Shown in pieces: positions 1 to 9,191 of a stretch of DNA of 64,000 nucleotides (position 1 is the stretch's first letter; each line of letters starts with the position of its first letter). Under the pieces are notes generated by a model. The model had not been told where the DNA came from. It did not search any database and saw nothing but the letters and a program-made list of their open reading frames with translations. Where the stretch lies: positions 62,001-126,000 of the forward strand of contig NZ_JTDW01000004.1 of the NCBI RefSeq assembly GCF_000943565.1, in the 5' to 3' direction. A program made the translations under genes and the position numbers. This DNA is from Neotamlana sedimentorum (GTDB lineage: Bacteria > Bacteroidota > Bacteroidia > Flavobacteriales > Flavobacteriaceae).

Positions 1-1277
1 GCTTCCTCTTCGGTAATATCCCAAAAAGGTTTCATTGTGGGATTTCCATCAGGATCAGTTTGTTGTGCAGTTGCATCTAGCGTTGTAGAACCAGAATTGA
101 TTAGATGAATAATTCCATCTTTAGCAATTCCAGTTAACTTTTTACCTGTTACTCGTTCAACAGATTCTGGGCTCCAATAGGTTCTTACATCCGAAAATAT
201 TTGAGCAGTATTGGTTAATAAATGACCAAATAGCATAGAAACCGCATTTAAACAATCGTTTTCTGTAGCAAAAACATAAGCTTGACGTATACCGTTCCAA
301 TCGAAAGATGAGTTTAAAATAGACTCTGTAAAATCGGCGTTTGGTTGGTAATCTGTCCATTGGCGTTGCCCTTGGAAACCACCCATAATCGCGTTTCTGC
401 CTTTTGATTCTTCACCAAAACCTAAAGCTTTTAATTTTGGGTTTCCAATCATTAAATCACGACAAATTAATGTCATTTTAATAATCTTTTCCCATTCTTG
501 TTCTTTAACTTCAGCTGATTTTTGAGCATCGGGACTGTTATAATCTTTACCTTCTTTACAGTTTGCTTTGGTCCAAGCTAATGCTTTTTTGTATTCATCT
601 TTATCATAAATACCTTCATCCATTCTTCGCAATAATTCTACAGATTCTACAAATTCAGCACGAACACCAAAATAATCTTGCAAGAAATTAACATCTACCA
701 TAGAACCGGCAATTCCCATGGAACTGTAGCCAATTGATAAATATGATTTACCTTTCATTTGAGCAACCGCTAATCCAGCTTTTGCAAAACGAAGTAATTT
801 TTCTTCAACATCTTTTGGGATGCTCATATCTCCAGCATCTTGAACTTCTCTTCCGTAAATACCAAATGTAGGTAATCCTTTTTGAGAATATCCAGCTAAA
901 GCTGCTGCTAAATAAACAGCTCCAGGTCGTTCAGTTCCGTTAAAACCCCAAACAGCTTTTGGCATTAATGGGTCGGTATCCATAACTTCTGTGCCATAGC
1001 ACCAACAAGGCGTTACGGTTAAAGATACTTCTACACCTTCTTTTTTAAATTTATCTGCACAGGCTGCTGCATCTGCAACACCGCCAATAGTAGTATCTGC
1101 AATAACGCATTCTACCCGTTCGCCACTAGGGAAACGTAAATTACCCTCTATTAATTTGGCTGCGGCTTTAGCCATATCCATACATTGGTCTTCCAATGAT
1201 TCTCTTACACCAAGTTCACGACCATCAATTACTGGACGAATGCCTATTTTTGGTAACCTTCCTATTAATCTATTCAT
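1..1277 (-). CDS. fucI: L-fucose isomerase (3' end cut by window)
   Basis: Converts L-fucose to L-fuculose, the first cytoplasmic step of fucose breakdown. The 425 residues present run from an ATG at 1277 and match FucI closely from the N-terminal [10 protein letters not shown] motif onward. CWCYG and [10 protein letters not shown] are present, and the catalytic acids sit at Glu339 (in FATEND) and Asp363 (in FSDVRTYW), two residues offset from the E. coli enzyme. FucI is about 590 residues, so roughly 165 C-terminal residues, including the third metal ligand, lie beyond the left edge. It sits 34 bp downstream of the aldolase gene on the same strand, so the two are probably one transcript that may continue leftward, perhaps into the kinase gene. 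Identification is very secure. Confidence 0.96.
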   Translation of the reverse strand, partial: MNRLIGRLPKIGIRPVIDGRELGVRESLEDQCMDMAKAAAKLIEGNLRFPSGERVECVIADTTIGGVADAAACADKFKKEGVEVSLTVTPCWCYGTEVMDTDPLMPKAVWGFNGTERPGAVYLAAALAGYSQKGLPTFGIYGREVQDAGDMSIPKDVEEKLLRFAKAGLAVAQMKGKSYLSIGYSSMGIAGSMVDVNFLQDYFGVRAEFVESVELLRRMDEGIYDKDEYKKALAWTKANCKEGKDYNSPDAQKSAEVKEQEWEKIIKMTLICRDLMIGNPKLKALGFGEESKGRNAIMGGFQGQRQWTDYQPNADFTESILNSSFDWNGIRQAYVFATENDCLNAVSMLFGHLLTNTAQIFSDVRTYWSPESVERVTGKKLTGIAKDGIIHLINSGSTTLDATAQQTDPDGNPTMKPFWDITEEE

Positions 1278-1311
1278 AATATAAGTTTTAGTTTTTTTTA
1301 GCAGTTTAATT

Positions 1312-2106
1312 TTATGTGAATTGCTCTAATTCAGTTAATTGTTCGTTAGAAAGTCCTGCTGGTTTAAACCCTGCAGCCCAACACATCATTAACATTTTAG
1401 CGCCTTTATTCGCCACATCTAAAAAGTCCCATGCTTTCATTACATCGGGTGCTGTAGCTGTTGCACCATGTTTTTCCCAAAGAGAAACGTTTCTTGTTTT
1501 AAAAGCTTCAATAGTTACTTTTGCTAAAGATTCTGTGCTCGATAGGGCATAAGGTGTACAATGAATACCTTTAGGTACAAACACTTTTACCTCAGGACAC
1601 ATCATCCAAATTTGTCTGTTTAATTCTTCTTCGTTATCAAACAATTCATGATGACTCATGCAGATTAACTCTAAAGGATGTGTATGTACAACCGCTAAGT
1701 TTTCTGGATTATGAATGGAATTATAAAGGTGAATGCTTGAGTGGGAAATCAACTCGCAGGTTGGTCCAAAATTTTCACGTTTACCACCCCAAATTATTGA
1801 ATATGCTGTGGCGTCTTCATTTATATAAAGAATACAAGAAACTTCTTCAAGTTTATTAACTAAATCTCTGAGGTAACAACCTGTACCAGTTATGTAAATA
1901 ACAAATCCTGCAGCTCCTTTTGGAAAATCAAATGGAACTTCAGTTCCTATTCCCTGTACGTCTTCTTTAGAAAAGTAGGAAGTTAAATTCATAGAAATGT
2001 TGCCTGCATTTCGTTCTGCCCATTCGCGTTGCCATAGATAACCAGCGACTTCTGACACTTTACTTAATTCTTTTTGTACTTCAATTGGAAGTTTTATAGC
2101 GCTCAT
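1312..2106 (-). CDS. rhaD: RhaD-type class II aldolase (rhamnulose/fuculose-1-phosphate aldolase)
   Basis: Zinc-dependent aldolase expected to split a 6-deoxyketose 1-phosphate into dihydroxyacetone phosphate and L-lactaldehyde. By sequence it belongs to the rhamnulose-1-phosphate aldolase family. Counting from the ATG at 2106 gives 264 residues (E. coli RhaD has 274). The zinc ligands fall in VVHTHP and in EKHGA, and the catalytic Glu is in FGPTCEL. A TTG 33 bp further upstream would add 11 residues, but alignment to the family favours the ATG. It directly precedes fucI, and the lactaldehyde product would feed aldA. RhaD-family enzymes can act on fuculose-1-phosphate, so the substrate here is inferred from context to be fuculose-1-phosphate. 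The symbol names the family, not a proven substrate. Confidence 0.88.
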   Translation of the reverse strand: MSAIKLPIEVQKELSKVSEVAGYLWQREWAERNAGNISMNLTSYFSKEDVQGIGTEVPFDFPKGAAGFVIYITGTGCYLRDLVNKLEEVSCILYINEDATAYSIIWGGKRENFGPTCELISHSSIHLYNSIHNPENLAVVHTHPLELICMSHHELFDNEEELNRQIWMMCPEVKVFVPKGIHCTPYALSSTESLAKVTIEAFKTRNVSLWEKHGATATAPDVMKAWDFLDVANKGAKMLMMCWAAGFKPAGLSNEQLTELEQFT

Positions 2107-2215
2107 AGTTTTGTTTATTATAGATTTAAACTGATGCAAAGTTAATGGGGCTTAAGAGGGATTTCGATATTCAAAATTTGTATATTTGTGTATAATTCAA
2201 ACATTCGGCTTAAAA

Positions 2216-3115
2216 ATGAAATTTGTCAAAGAACTTGGTTCTGGAGATCCATCTATTAACAATCAGCAGTTTATAGACGTAAAATTGAAGTTGTTATGTT
2301 GCCGGTATTGGTATTTAGATTTGTGGGATTGTCACGATATGGTATTTCCTTTCTGGAGAATATATTGGAATAAAAATGAAGGTGGCGAGTTAAAGCTTCA
2401 AGAAGAGGTTTATAAAATGGATCCTAATTACCTTTATATTATATCGCCTTTTACATCTTTTTCTACACGTTTTTTAAAAAATCATAAACATAATTCAGGC
2501 ATACATGTATCCGGTAAAAATTTGACACAATTACATAAGGAAGCGGATTATGAAGATAAATCGTTAATTCATTTTTTTACACACTTTAAACTAGGTACAC
2601 CGTTTGATAATGTGTTTCCAGGCATTTTTAAAATTGAACTTACAGACCATCTTAAAGAGCGGTTGGTTTATATTACTGATAGATTAAGGTTAGAAAATTA
2701 TGATTTTAAGTTAACCTTTAATTTAAAATTACAGTCCTTTATACAAGAGGTGCTTTCTAATATTGGGCCGCAGTTATGGAAAACCATAAATATAGATCCA
2801 CGTGTGTTAACGGTACACAGGTATATAGAGCGTAGTGTGGGAGAAAAATTAAGTAACTCAGAACTAGCTTCGCTTGTAAACATGGCTCCTAACTCGTTTG
2901 CAAGATTGTTTAAAGAGGAAATGCACATCACGCTGCATAGTTTTATTCAAAATAGAAAAATAGCCAAAGCTTGCGAATTATTTGAACATTCAAATGAAAG
3001 TATAGAAAGTGTTTCTTATAATTTAGGCTTTTCAGATCGTTATCATTTTTCCAGAGTATTTAAGTCTATTACAGGTATTAGTCCAGCGGTTTATAAATCG
3101 GGTAGGTATACTTAA
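2216..3115 (+). CDS. AraC-family transcriptional regulator
   Basis: Likely sugar-responsive activator of the neighbouring fucose genes. The C-terminal ~95 residues form the double helix-turn-helix of AraC proteins: SNSELASLVNMAPNSFARLF for the first unit, then the family signature ending in LGFSDRYHFSRVFKSITGIS. The N-terminal ~200 residues are the presumed effector domain and show no motif I recognise. I chose the ATG at 2216 (299 residues) over a TTG at 2186, because the TTG lies inside a TAnnTTTG promoter-like box at 2181-2188. The gene is divergent from the aldolase-fucI pair and upstream of aldA-fucP, the usual position for a local pathway regulator. The ligand is unknown; fucose or an intermediate is an inference from position. 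Confidence 0.9.
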   Translation: MKFVKELGSGDPSINNQQFIDVKLKLLCCRYWYLDLWDCHDMVFPFWRIYWNKNEGGELKLQEEVYKMDPNYLYIISPFTSFSTRFLKNHKHNSGIHVSGKNLTQLHKEADYEDKSLIHFFTHFKLGTPFDNVFPGIFKIELTDHLKERLVYITDRLRLENYDFKLTFNLKLQSFIQEVLSNIGPQLWKTINIDPRVLTVHRYIERSVGEKLSNSELASLVNMAPNSFARLFKEEMHITLHSFIQNRKIAKACELFEHSNESIESVSYNLGFSDRYHFSRVFKSITGISPAVYKSGRYT

Positions 3116-3424
3116 ATTTATTTCTTACATCTTTTTTTTTAAAGCCTCATATTGTTTTTTAGCTAGAAGCACAGTTATGCTATGTTTTATAGTGATGTAG
3201 CTACAAATTTAATGTGTTTGTAAAATAGGTTATGTTTAAATTATACATAAAGTAGATGATTATGGATAAATTTTTTTTAAACATCCTATTCTATTTTTGT
3301 ACGCAGTCCATATTTATACACAGTCTTATAAATAGTGGGGGTTAAATCTAATAAGATGTTGTTAAATAAGCTACAACTTTTTGGCTCATGAATAAACTAA
3401 CTAAAATTTAATAAAAACTAAATT
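3116..3424. other. Intergenic region upstream of aldA
   Basis: This stretch has no open reading frame worth calling. A TAnnTTTG -7 box (TATTTTTG, 3292-3299) implies transcription starting near 3305, leaving a leader of about 120 nt before aldA. The AT-rich sequence around 3180-3280 would be a natural place for AraC-type operators, but I could not define half-sites by eye. Confidence 0.5.
3292..3299 (+). promoter_or_regulatory. -7 box TATTTTTG, putative aldA-fucP-lldD promoter
   Basis: Exact match to the Bacteroidota primary-sigma -7 consensus TAnnTTTG, on the coding strand of aldA. No clear TTTG -33 element is visible at the expected distance, which would be consistent with an activator-dependent promoter. 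Prediction from sequence only. Confidence 0.4.
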
Positions 3425-4864
3425 ATGAAAGAATTTAATCAATACATTAATGGGAAGTTTGTAAAATCTACATCTTCGGAGGTTACAGAAGTTTTAAACC
3501 CCTGTACTGAAGAGGTTTTATCTCTTATACCTAAAGGCTCAATTACAGATGCTAATTTAGCATTAGATGCAGCGCAAGGAGCACAACATGCTTGGAAATC
3601 GTTAACGGCAATTGAAAGAGCTAGTTACCTGCATAAAATGGCTAATGTAATTCGTGAAAACCGAGTGTTTTTAGCAGAAACCTTAGCAAAAGAGCAAGCA
3701 AAAGTAATAGGTTTAGCTCAAGTTGAAATAGATGTTACTGCAGATTATTACGATTACAATGCTGGGTGGGCAAGAAGAATAGAAGGTGAAATAATTCAAA
3801 GTGATCGTAAAAAGGAACATATATTTTTACATAAAGCACCTATTGGTGTAGCTGTGGGTATTTGTCCTTGGAACTTTCCGTTTTTTGTTGCCGCTCGTAA
3901 AATTGCTCCATCCTTGGTAACAGGTAATACATGTATTGTTAAACCAAGTTGTATAGCTCCTAATACTATTTTAGAATTTACTAAACTTATTGAAAATATA
4001 GGCTTACCAGCAGGGGTTTTAAATGTGGTTTGCGGTACAGGTCCTGTAGTAGGAAATGCACTTACATCAAGTCCAATTACTGGTATTATAAGCTTAACTG
4101 GTAGTGTGCTTGCAGGACAAAAGGTTATGGAAGCAGCATCTCCAAATTTAACAAAAGTGTCATTGGAACTAGGAGGAAAGGCGCCAGCTATTGTTTGTGC
4201 TGATGCTAATATGGATTTAGCTGTAAATGCAGTGGTTTCTTCAAGAATAATTTTTAGCGGTCAGGTTTGTAATTGCGCAGAGCGTGTTTATGTTGAAGAT
4301 TCTATTTTCGATGAATTTATGGATAAGGTCACTACAAAAATGAGTGAATTAAAAGTAGAAGATGCTTTTTCTACTAACAACCCGGACATGAGTAGTATGG
4401 TCTCTAAAGATCAATTTGATAAAGTAGCAGAAATGGTTGAGTATGCTAAAAAAGAAGGTGCCGAAGTTCTAGTAGGTGGAGGCCCTTCAACTAATTTCGA
4501 TAAAGGTTATTTCTACCAACCAACCTTACTAACCAATGTAAAACAGGATATGCAAATTGTGCAAGAAGAAGTTTTTGGCCCTGTTTTGCCAGTAATGAAA
4601 TTTGGTACGCTAGATGAAGCTATTGCTATGGCTAACGATAGCGAATTTGGTTTAACATCATCTATTTTCTCTGAAAACTTTAATAAAGTAATGCATGCTT
4701 GCGATCAATTAGATTTTGGCGAAACCTATGCAAATAGAGAGCATTTTGAAGCTATTCAAGGATTTCATGCAGGATGGAAAAAATCTGGTTTAGGTGGTGC
4801 TGATGGTAAACATGGTATGGAAGAGTACTTGCAAACAAAAGTAGTATATGCACAATACCAATAA
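3425..4864 (+). CDS. aldA: Lactaldehyde/aldehyde dehydrogenase (AldA-like)
   Basis: NAD-dependent oxidation of L-lactaldehyde, the aldolase product, to L-lactate. At 479 residues it is exactly the length of E. coli AldA. Family motifs are in order: PWNFPFFVAARKIAPSL, then the cofactor-site GTG and LTGSV, the general-base Glu in LELGGKAP, and the catalytic Cys in SGQVCNCAERV. The stretch QEEVFGPVLPV is also typical. It starts at ATG 3425. Its place between the fucose regulator and fucP makes lactaldehyde the likely substrate, although related glycolaldehyde or succinate-semialdehyde activity cannot be excluded from sequence. A long hairpin separates it from fucP, so expression of the downstream genes may be reduced or separately controlled. 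Confidence 0.93.
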   Translation: MKEFNQYINGKFVKSTSSEVTEVLNPCTEEVLSLIPKGSITDANLALDAAQGAQHAWKSLTAIERASYLHKMANVIRENRVFLAETLAKEQAKVIGLAQVEIDVTADYYDYNAGWARRIEGEIIQSDRKKEHIFLHKAPIGVAVGICPWNFPFFVAARKIAPSLVTGNTCIVKPSCIAPNTILEFTKLIENIGLPAGVLNVVCGTGPVVGNALTSSPITGIISLTGSVLAGQKVMEAASPNLTKVSLELGGKAPAIVCADANMDLAVNAVVSSRIIFSGQVCNCAERVYVEDSIFDEFMDKVTTKMSELKVEDAFSTNNPDMSSMVSKDQFDKVAEMVEYAKKEGAEVLVGGGPSTNFDKGYFYQPTLLTNVKQDMQIVQEEVFGPVLPVMKFGTLDEAIAMANDSEFGLTSSIFSENFNKVMHACDQLDFGETYANREHFEAIQGFHAGWKKSGLGGADGKHGMEEYLQTKVVYAQYQ

Positions 4865-4899
4865 TATTTTTTAAATATTGAATAAATTGTTTTAGTTAG

Positions 4900-4949
4900 T
4901 AAAGCATACTATAATAAATGAAATTCATTTTAAAATATAGTATGCTTTA
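4900..4949 (+). terminator. Long hairpin between aldA and fucP
   Basis: A perfect 14-bp inverted repeat (TAAAGCATACTATA at 4900-4913 and its complement at 4936-4949) encloses a second palindrome, AAATGAA/TTCATTT (4916-4930). TTTTTC follows. It could terminate transcription, attenuate it, or stabilise the aldA message by blocking 3' exonucleases. Confidence 0.6.
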
Positions 4950-4994
4950 TTTTTCTAAAATGGTGTAGCATTATTAAATAACTAAAAATAAGAC

Positions 4995-6296
4995 ATGAAT
5001 AATACAGAAAAAATACCAGTTGTCTCCAAAGAATTTCTAATTCCATTTATATTAATTACATCCTTATTTTCGCTATGGGGTTTTGCAAATGATATAACAA
5101 ATCCTATGGTTGCCGCATTTAAAACTGTAATGGAAATTTCTACTGCAAAAGCGGCATTGGTTCAATTTGCATTTTATGGTGGTTATGCTACTATGGCAAT
5201 TCCTGCGGCACTTTTTGTTAGAAAATACAGTTATAAAAAAGGTATTTTGTTAGGGCTTTCATTGTATGCCTTTGGGGCTCTGTTATTTTATCCAGCAGCA
5301 CAGTTTGAAGTTTTTGGATTCTTTTTAGGTTCACTTTATATTATAACCTTTGGATTGGCTTTTTTAGAAACAACAGCCAACCCTTACATTCTATCTATGG
5401 GAGATGACCGTACAGCTACACAACGTTTAAATCTTGCTCAGGCCTTCAATCCAATAGGTTCACTTTTTGGAATGTTTGTAGCTTCAAAATTTATTCTTGC
5501 CGCATTAGATTCAGAAATAAGAAACGAGGCAGGTGAATTGATTTTTTCCACCTTGGACGAAGCTAAGAAAGCAGTCATTAGAACTCATGATTTAGCCATT
5601 ATTAGAAACCCTTACGTTATCCTTGGAGCTGTAGTTATTTTAATGCTGATAGTTATTGCATTATCCAAAATGCCTAAAAGAGCTAAGAATGATGACCAAG
5701 GTTCACCTGCTGAATCTTTTAAGAGATTATTTGCAAACGGAAAATACCGCGAAGGTGTTTTAGCCCAATTATTTTATGTGGCTGCACAAATTATGTGTTG
5801 GACATTCATCATTCAATACGCAGATAATTTAGGTATCTCTAAAGAAGCGGCTCAAAATTACAATATTGTAGCAATGACTATATTTTTAACCAGCAGGTTT
5901 ATTACAACCTATTTAATGAAATATGTTAACGAAAAAAAGTTGTTAATGATATTTGCGTTATGTGCCATGGCAACTATGCTAGGAGTTATATTTATAGAAG
6001 GTATGATGGGACTTTATTTGTTAATCGCAACTTCCGCATTTATGTCATTAATGTTCCCAACCATTTATGGTATTGCGCTAAACGGTTTAAGTGAAGAAGA
6101 TTCAACGCTTGGTGCTGCAGGTTTGGTAATGGCCATTGTTGGAGGTGCTTTGATGCCAATCTTACAAGGCAAAATTATTGATGAGGAAACTATTGGTTCC
6201 ATGGCAGCTGTTAATGTCTCATTTATATTGCCTTTTATATGCTTTTGTGTTATTGCATTTTATGGGTATAGAACACTTAAGGTTTATACAGATTAA
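4995..6296 (+). CDS. fucP: L-fucose:H+ symporter, MFS family
   Basis: Inner-membrane proton symporter importing L-fucose. The 433 residues and about 12 hydrophobic segments match FucP (E. coli 438). The N-terminal FSLWGFANDITNPM signature carries Asp33, and FLETTANPYILSMG carries Glu125. These correspond to the two charged residues known to matter for fucose/proton coupling in E. coli FucP. It follows aldA after the 4900-4949 hairpin and precedes the lactate dehydrogenase gene by 43 bp, so the latter two genes are very likely co-transcribed. Homologues in Bacteroidota can also carry glucose or galactose, but context makes fucose the best assignment. Confidence 0.93.
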   Translation: MNNTEKIPVVSKEFLIPFILITSLFSLWGFANDITNPMVAAFKTVMEISTAKAALVQFAFYGGYATMAIPAALFVRKYSYKKGILLGLSLYAFGALLFYPAAQFEVFGFFLGSLYIITFGLAFLETTANPYILSMGDDRTATQRLNLAQAFNPIGSLFGMFVASKFILAALDSEIRNEAGELIFSTLDEAKKAVIRTHDLAIIRNPYVILGAVVILMLIVIALSKMPKRAKNDDQGSPAESFKRLFANGKYREGVLAQLFYVAAQIMCWTFIIQYADNLGISKEAAQNYNIVAMTIFLTSRFITTYLMKYVNEKKLLMIFALCAMATMLGVIFIEGMMGLYLLIATSAFMSLMFPTIYGIALNGLSEEDSTLGAAGLVMAIVGGALMPILQGKIIDEETIGSMAAVNVSFILPFICFCVIAFYGYRTLKVYTD

Positions 6297-6339
6297 TTTA
6301 AAAAGAAATAGATTCTATTAATAAAACTCTTCTAGAAAG

Positions 6340-7506
6340 ATGGCAAAGCAAAAAAAAGAAATCAAAATTAACTCAAAATACCCTTCGGTTACGGATTTAA
6401 GAAATAGAGCTAAGAAAAAAATGCCAAAGTTTGCTTTTGAGTATTTAGATGGAGGATGTAATGAAGATATTAATTTAGATAAAAACCGCTTAGATATTCA
6501 GAAAGTAGAACTCATGCCACAATATTTATCAAAGTTTGATAATTCTGACTTGAGAACTGAATTGTTTGGCCATACGTATGATGCTCCTTTTGGTATTGCA
6601 CCTGTTGGTTTACAAGGTTTAATGTGGCCTAATTCGCCAGAAATTTTAGCAAAGGCAGCTTTTGAACATAATATCCCGTTTATATTAAGTACTGTAACAA
6701 CTTCGAGTATAGAACGTATCGCGGAAATTACAGAAGGGAAGTCTTGGTTTCAATTATACCATCCAGCAGAGGAAAAAGTAAAAAGAGATTTATTGGATAG
6801 ATCTGCGGCTGCAGGAACAGATGTATTAGTTATTTTGGCAGATGTTCCAACTTTTGGTTACAGACCTCGAGATGTACGTAATGGTTTAGCTATGCCACCA
6901 TCAATGAGTGTAAAGAATATAATTGAAGTTTTTAAGAAACCAGACTGGGCCATTCAAACTTTAATACACGGACAACCAGCTTTTAAGACTTTAGAACCCT
7001 ATATGCCTAAAGGGTTAAACTTGAAAAAACTAGGCGAATTTATGGATGCTACATTCTCTGGAAGATTAAATCAAGATAGAATAGCTTCCATAAGAGAACA
7101 GTGGAAGGGTAAATTAGTGATTAAAGGTGTTGTAAGTGAAGAAGATACTGAAAAAGCAATTAGCCTAGGTGTTGATGGTTTAATTGTATCTAATCATGGT
7201 GGACGCCAATTAGATGCAGGACAATCAACTATAGTACCTATGACTCACTTAGCTAAAAAATATAAGGATAAAATAAAAATTATGGTAGACTCAGGATTAC
7301 GTGGAGGACCAGATATAGCAAGAGCAATAGCAAGTGGTGCAGAGTTTACATTTATGGGGCGTAGTTTTATGTATGGTGTTGGTGCTTTGGGAAAAGAAGG
7401 TGGTAATCATACTATTTCTTTAATGAAACGTGAGTTTCAACAAGTAATGGAACAGGTTTGCTGTGAGAAAGTAGGGGATTTACCAAATCACATAATAACG
7501 AAATAG
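6340..7506 (+). CDS. lldD: FMN-dependent alpha-hydroxy-acid dehydrogenase (L-lactate dehydrogenase)
   Basis: Expected to oxidise L-lactate, formed by AldA, to pyruvate, passing electrons to the quinone pool. The 388-residue protein is a full-length member of the FMN alpha-hydroxy-acid oxidase family. PFGIAPVGLQGLMWP occurs near the N-terminus, the active-site His lies in SNHGGRQLD, and the phosphate-binding region includes DSGLRGGPDIARA and FMGRSFMYG. Last intact gene of the fucose catabolic run; remnants of polysaccharide-degrading genes follow. L-lactate is the inferred substrate from the pathway; other 2-hydroxy acids are possible. Confidence 0.92.
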   Translation: MAKQKKEIKINSKYPSVTDLRNRAKKKMPKFAFEYLDGGCNEDINLDKNRLDIQKVELMPQYLSKFDNSDLRTELFGHTYDAPFGIAPVGLQGLMWPNSPEILAKAAFEHNIPFILSTVTTSSIERIAEITEGKSWFQLYHPAEEKVKRDLLDRSAAAGTDVLVILADVPTFGYRPRDVRNGLAMPPSMSVKNIIEVFKKPDWAIQTLIHGQPAFKTLEPYMPKGLNLKKLGEFMDATFSGRLNQDRIASIREQWKGKLVIKGVVSEEDTEKAISLGVDGLIVSNHGGRQLDAGQSTIVPMTHLAKKYKDKIKIMVDSGLRGGPDIARAIASGAEFTFMGRSFMYGVGALGKEGGNHTISLMKREFQQVMEQVCCEKVGDLPNHIITK

Positions 7507-7560
7507 TTATTGAACATTTTAGCATATTTAGGTTGTAATCATATTAAATTTATTTTTTAA

Positions 7561-8273
7561 AATGGTGAAGCAATTTACGGAGCCGATCCAAGTCCGCTAA
7601 AACTTCCGCCCTATGCTATAACAAGTAAGCCAGGGAAAGTTTATTTACATAAACAGGAATTAGATGGGAATCAGGTTGAATTGAATGGTCTTTTATCAAA
7701 AGTGGAAAAGGGCTATTGTTTGGCGGATAAATCACAACGAGCATTATCATTTAATCAGGAAGAAGGAACACTTAGCGTCACAATTCCCGATGAGTTAAAA
7801 CAGCCCCGAGTAACAGTTGTGGTATTGGAAATTGAGGATACTGAGGCAAAAGTAATTGATGAAACCATCCAGCAAGAAGAAAATGGAGCCATTAAATTAC
7901 CAGTTTCAAAATGTGAATTTGCATTAGACGGATAAGTTATGATTATGATGAACAGGTAACACACCGTTGGGGAGAAAATACAAAACAAGGTTTAATCTGG
8001 ACTGTAAATATTAAACAGCCGGGTACTTTTAAGGTGATAAGTGAGGATAACGGAAACGATGGGTTCGTTTATAACCTGATTACTTCAAACGATACAATTA
8101 CACTAAATGCCTCGGGTGAAATTGGTAAAATGACTAAAAAACAACAGGAAGAAAACCTAATAATAAATCGGGCAGGGATACAAAAGTTAATAATATACCC
8201 TAAGGTGCCTGCATCTAAAGCAACAAAATCGAGTTATAAATTTAAAGGATTGGAACTTATACCTGTAAAATAG
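7561..8273 (+). pseudogene. Alpha-L-fucosidase (GH29) C-terminal remnant, frameshifted
   Basis: Reading from 7561 gives NGEAIYG followed by SKPGKVYLH, the pattern that ends the GH29 catalytic region of alpha-L-fucosidases, and then a beta-rich stretch. Immediately before it is an in-frame stop (7558-7560), and the catalytic barrel that should precede it is absent: the remnant begins 55 bp after lldD. The frame closes at 7933-7935, and the homologous reading resumes in another frame from about 7935 (SYDYDEQVTHRWGENTKQG), continuing to a stop at 8271-8273. The gene therefore has a 5' deletion and at least one frameshift, and cannot make an active fucosidase. Its position after fucose-catabolic genes fits a former fucan-degrading locus. 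Confidence 0.85.
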
Positions 8274-8360
8274 TCGATAAGAGACAAATGTTGGGTTATT
8301 TGAGCATAATAAAAAAGATAGATTTAGGTATTTTGGTTAAACTTAAAAAAATACTTATTA

Positions 8361-9191
8361 ATGAGAATCTTTAAATTAATTACGTTCTATTTTATTATAA
8401 TTATATCTTTTCAAAATTGTAAAGAACAGTCTAATTTTAACCCTGATAAGGAGGTAATTGAAACACGACCAAATATCGTATTTATTTTTGCTGATGATTG
8501 GGGCTGGGGAGATTTAAGCGCACATGGTCATCCTTATATAAAAACACCTAGCATTGATCGTCTTGTAAGGGAAGGGGTTGATTTATATAGATTTACAGTA
8601 GCTGGTGGTGTTTGTTCACCAAGTAGAACAGCGGTAATGATTGGGCAATTTCCGGCAAGACATAACATTGATGGACATTTTGCTTGGGTTGAAAACAATG
8701 CCCAACGAAATATGCCAGATTGGTTTGATCAAGATACTACCTTATTGCCAAGGTTATTACAGGAAAGTGGTTATGCTACAGCGCATTTTGGTAAATGGCA
8801 CCCATCAAATAACATGATTCCAGATTCTCCTTCACCCAGTGAATATGATTATGATGGATATGGTGCATTTAATTGTTCAGGAGAACAAATGCCAGTTCAT
8901 GAAGATGTCAATCATACCATTGCTTTTATAGAAAAATCAAGCAAAGAAAATAAACCCTTCTTTATTAATTTATGGATGCATGAGCCCCATACACCGCATC
9001 ATGTAATTCCAAAATTTCAATGGCGTTTTCCTGACTTAGCAGAAGACGATAACATATATGCGTCAATCATATCTCAAGCAGATGACAGAATTGGTGAGTT
9101 GTTAGATGCTCTTGACCGTTTAAAACTAACCGATAATACACTAGTTGTTTTTAGTTCAGAAAAACTTAAATTAAAAGAGAAATGGATTTAG
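8361..9191 (+). pseudogene. S1-family sulfatase lipoprotein, C-terminally truncated
   Basis: The N-terminus is a lipoprotein signal with the lipobox cysteine at residue 20 (SFQNC). Next come the metal-binding FADDWGWGD (Asp45, Asp46) and the formylglycine motif CSPSR (Cys85 to Arg89), which marks active S1 sulfatases. Also seen are the AHFGKWH region and the metal-site pattern LWMHEPHTPHH. Homology stops exactly after NTLVVFSS, where sulfatases continue DNG..., and a short foreign tail (EKLKLKEKWI) ends the frame at 276 residues. S1 sulfatases are usually 450-550 residues. The loss removes metal-binding residues, so activity is unlikely. The tail is DNA just upstream of, and overlapping, the next gene, indicating a deletion junction near 9158-9165. 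Confidence 0.87.

Noticed and set aside
2186-2215. Extended TTG start of the AraC gene
   Set aside because: The TTG is part of a TATATTTG promoter-like box, and a normal ATG follows 30 bp later.
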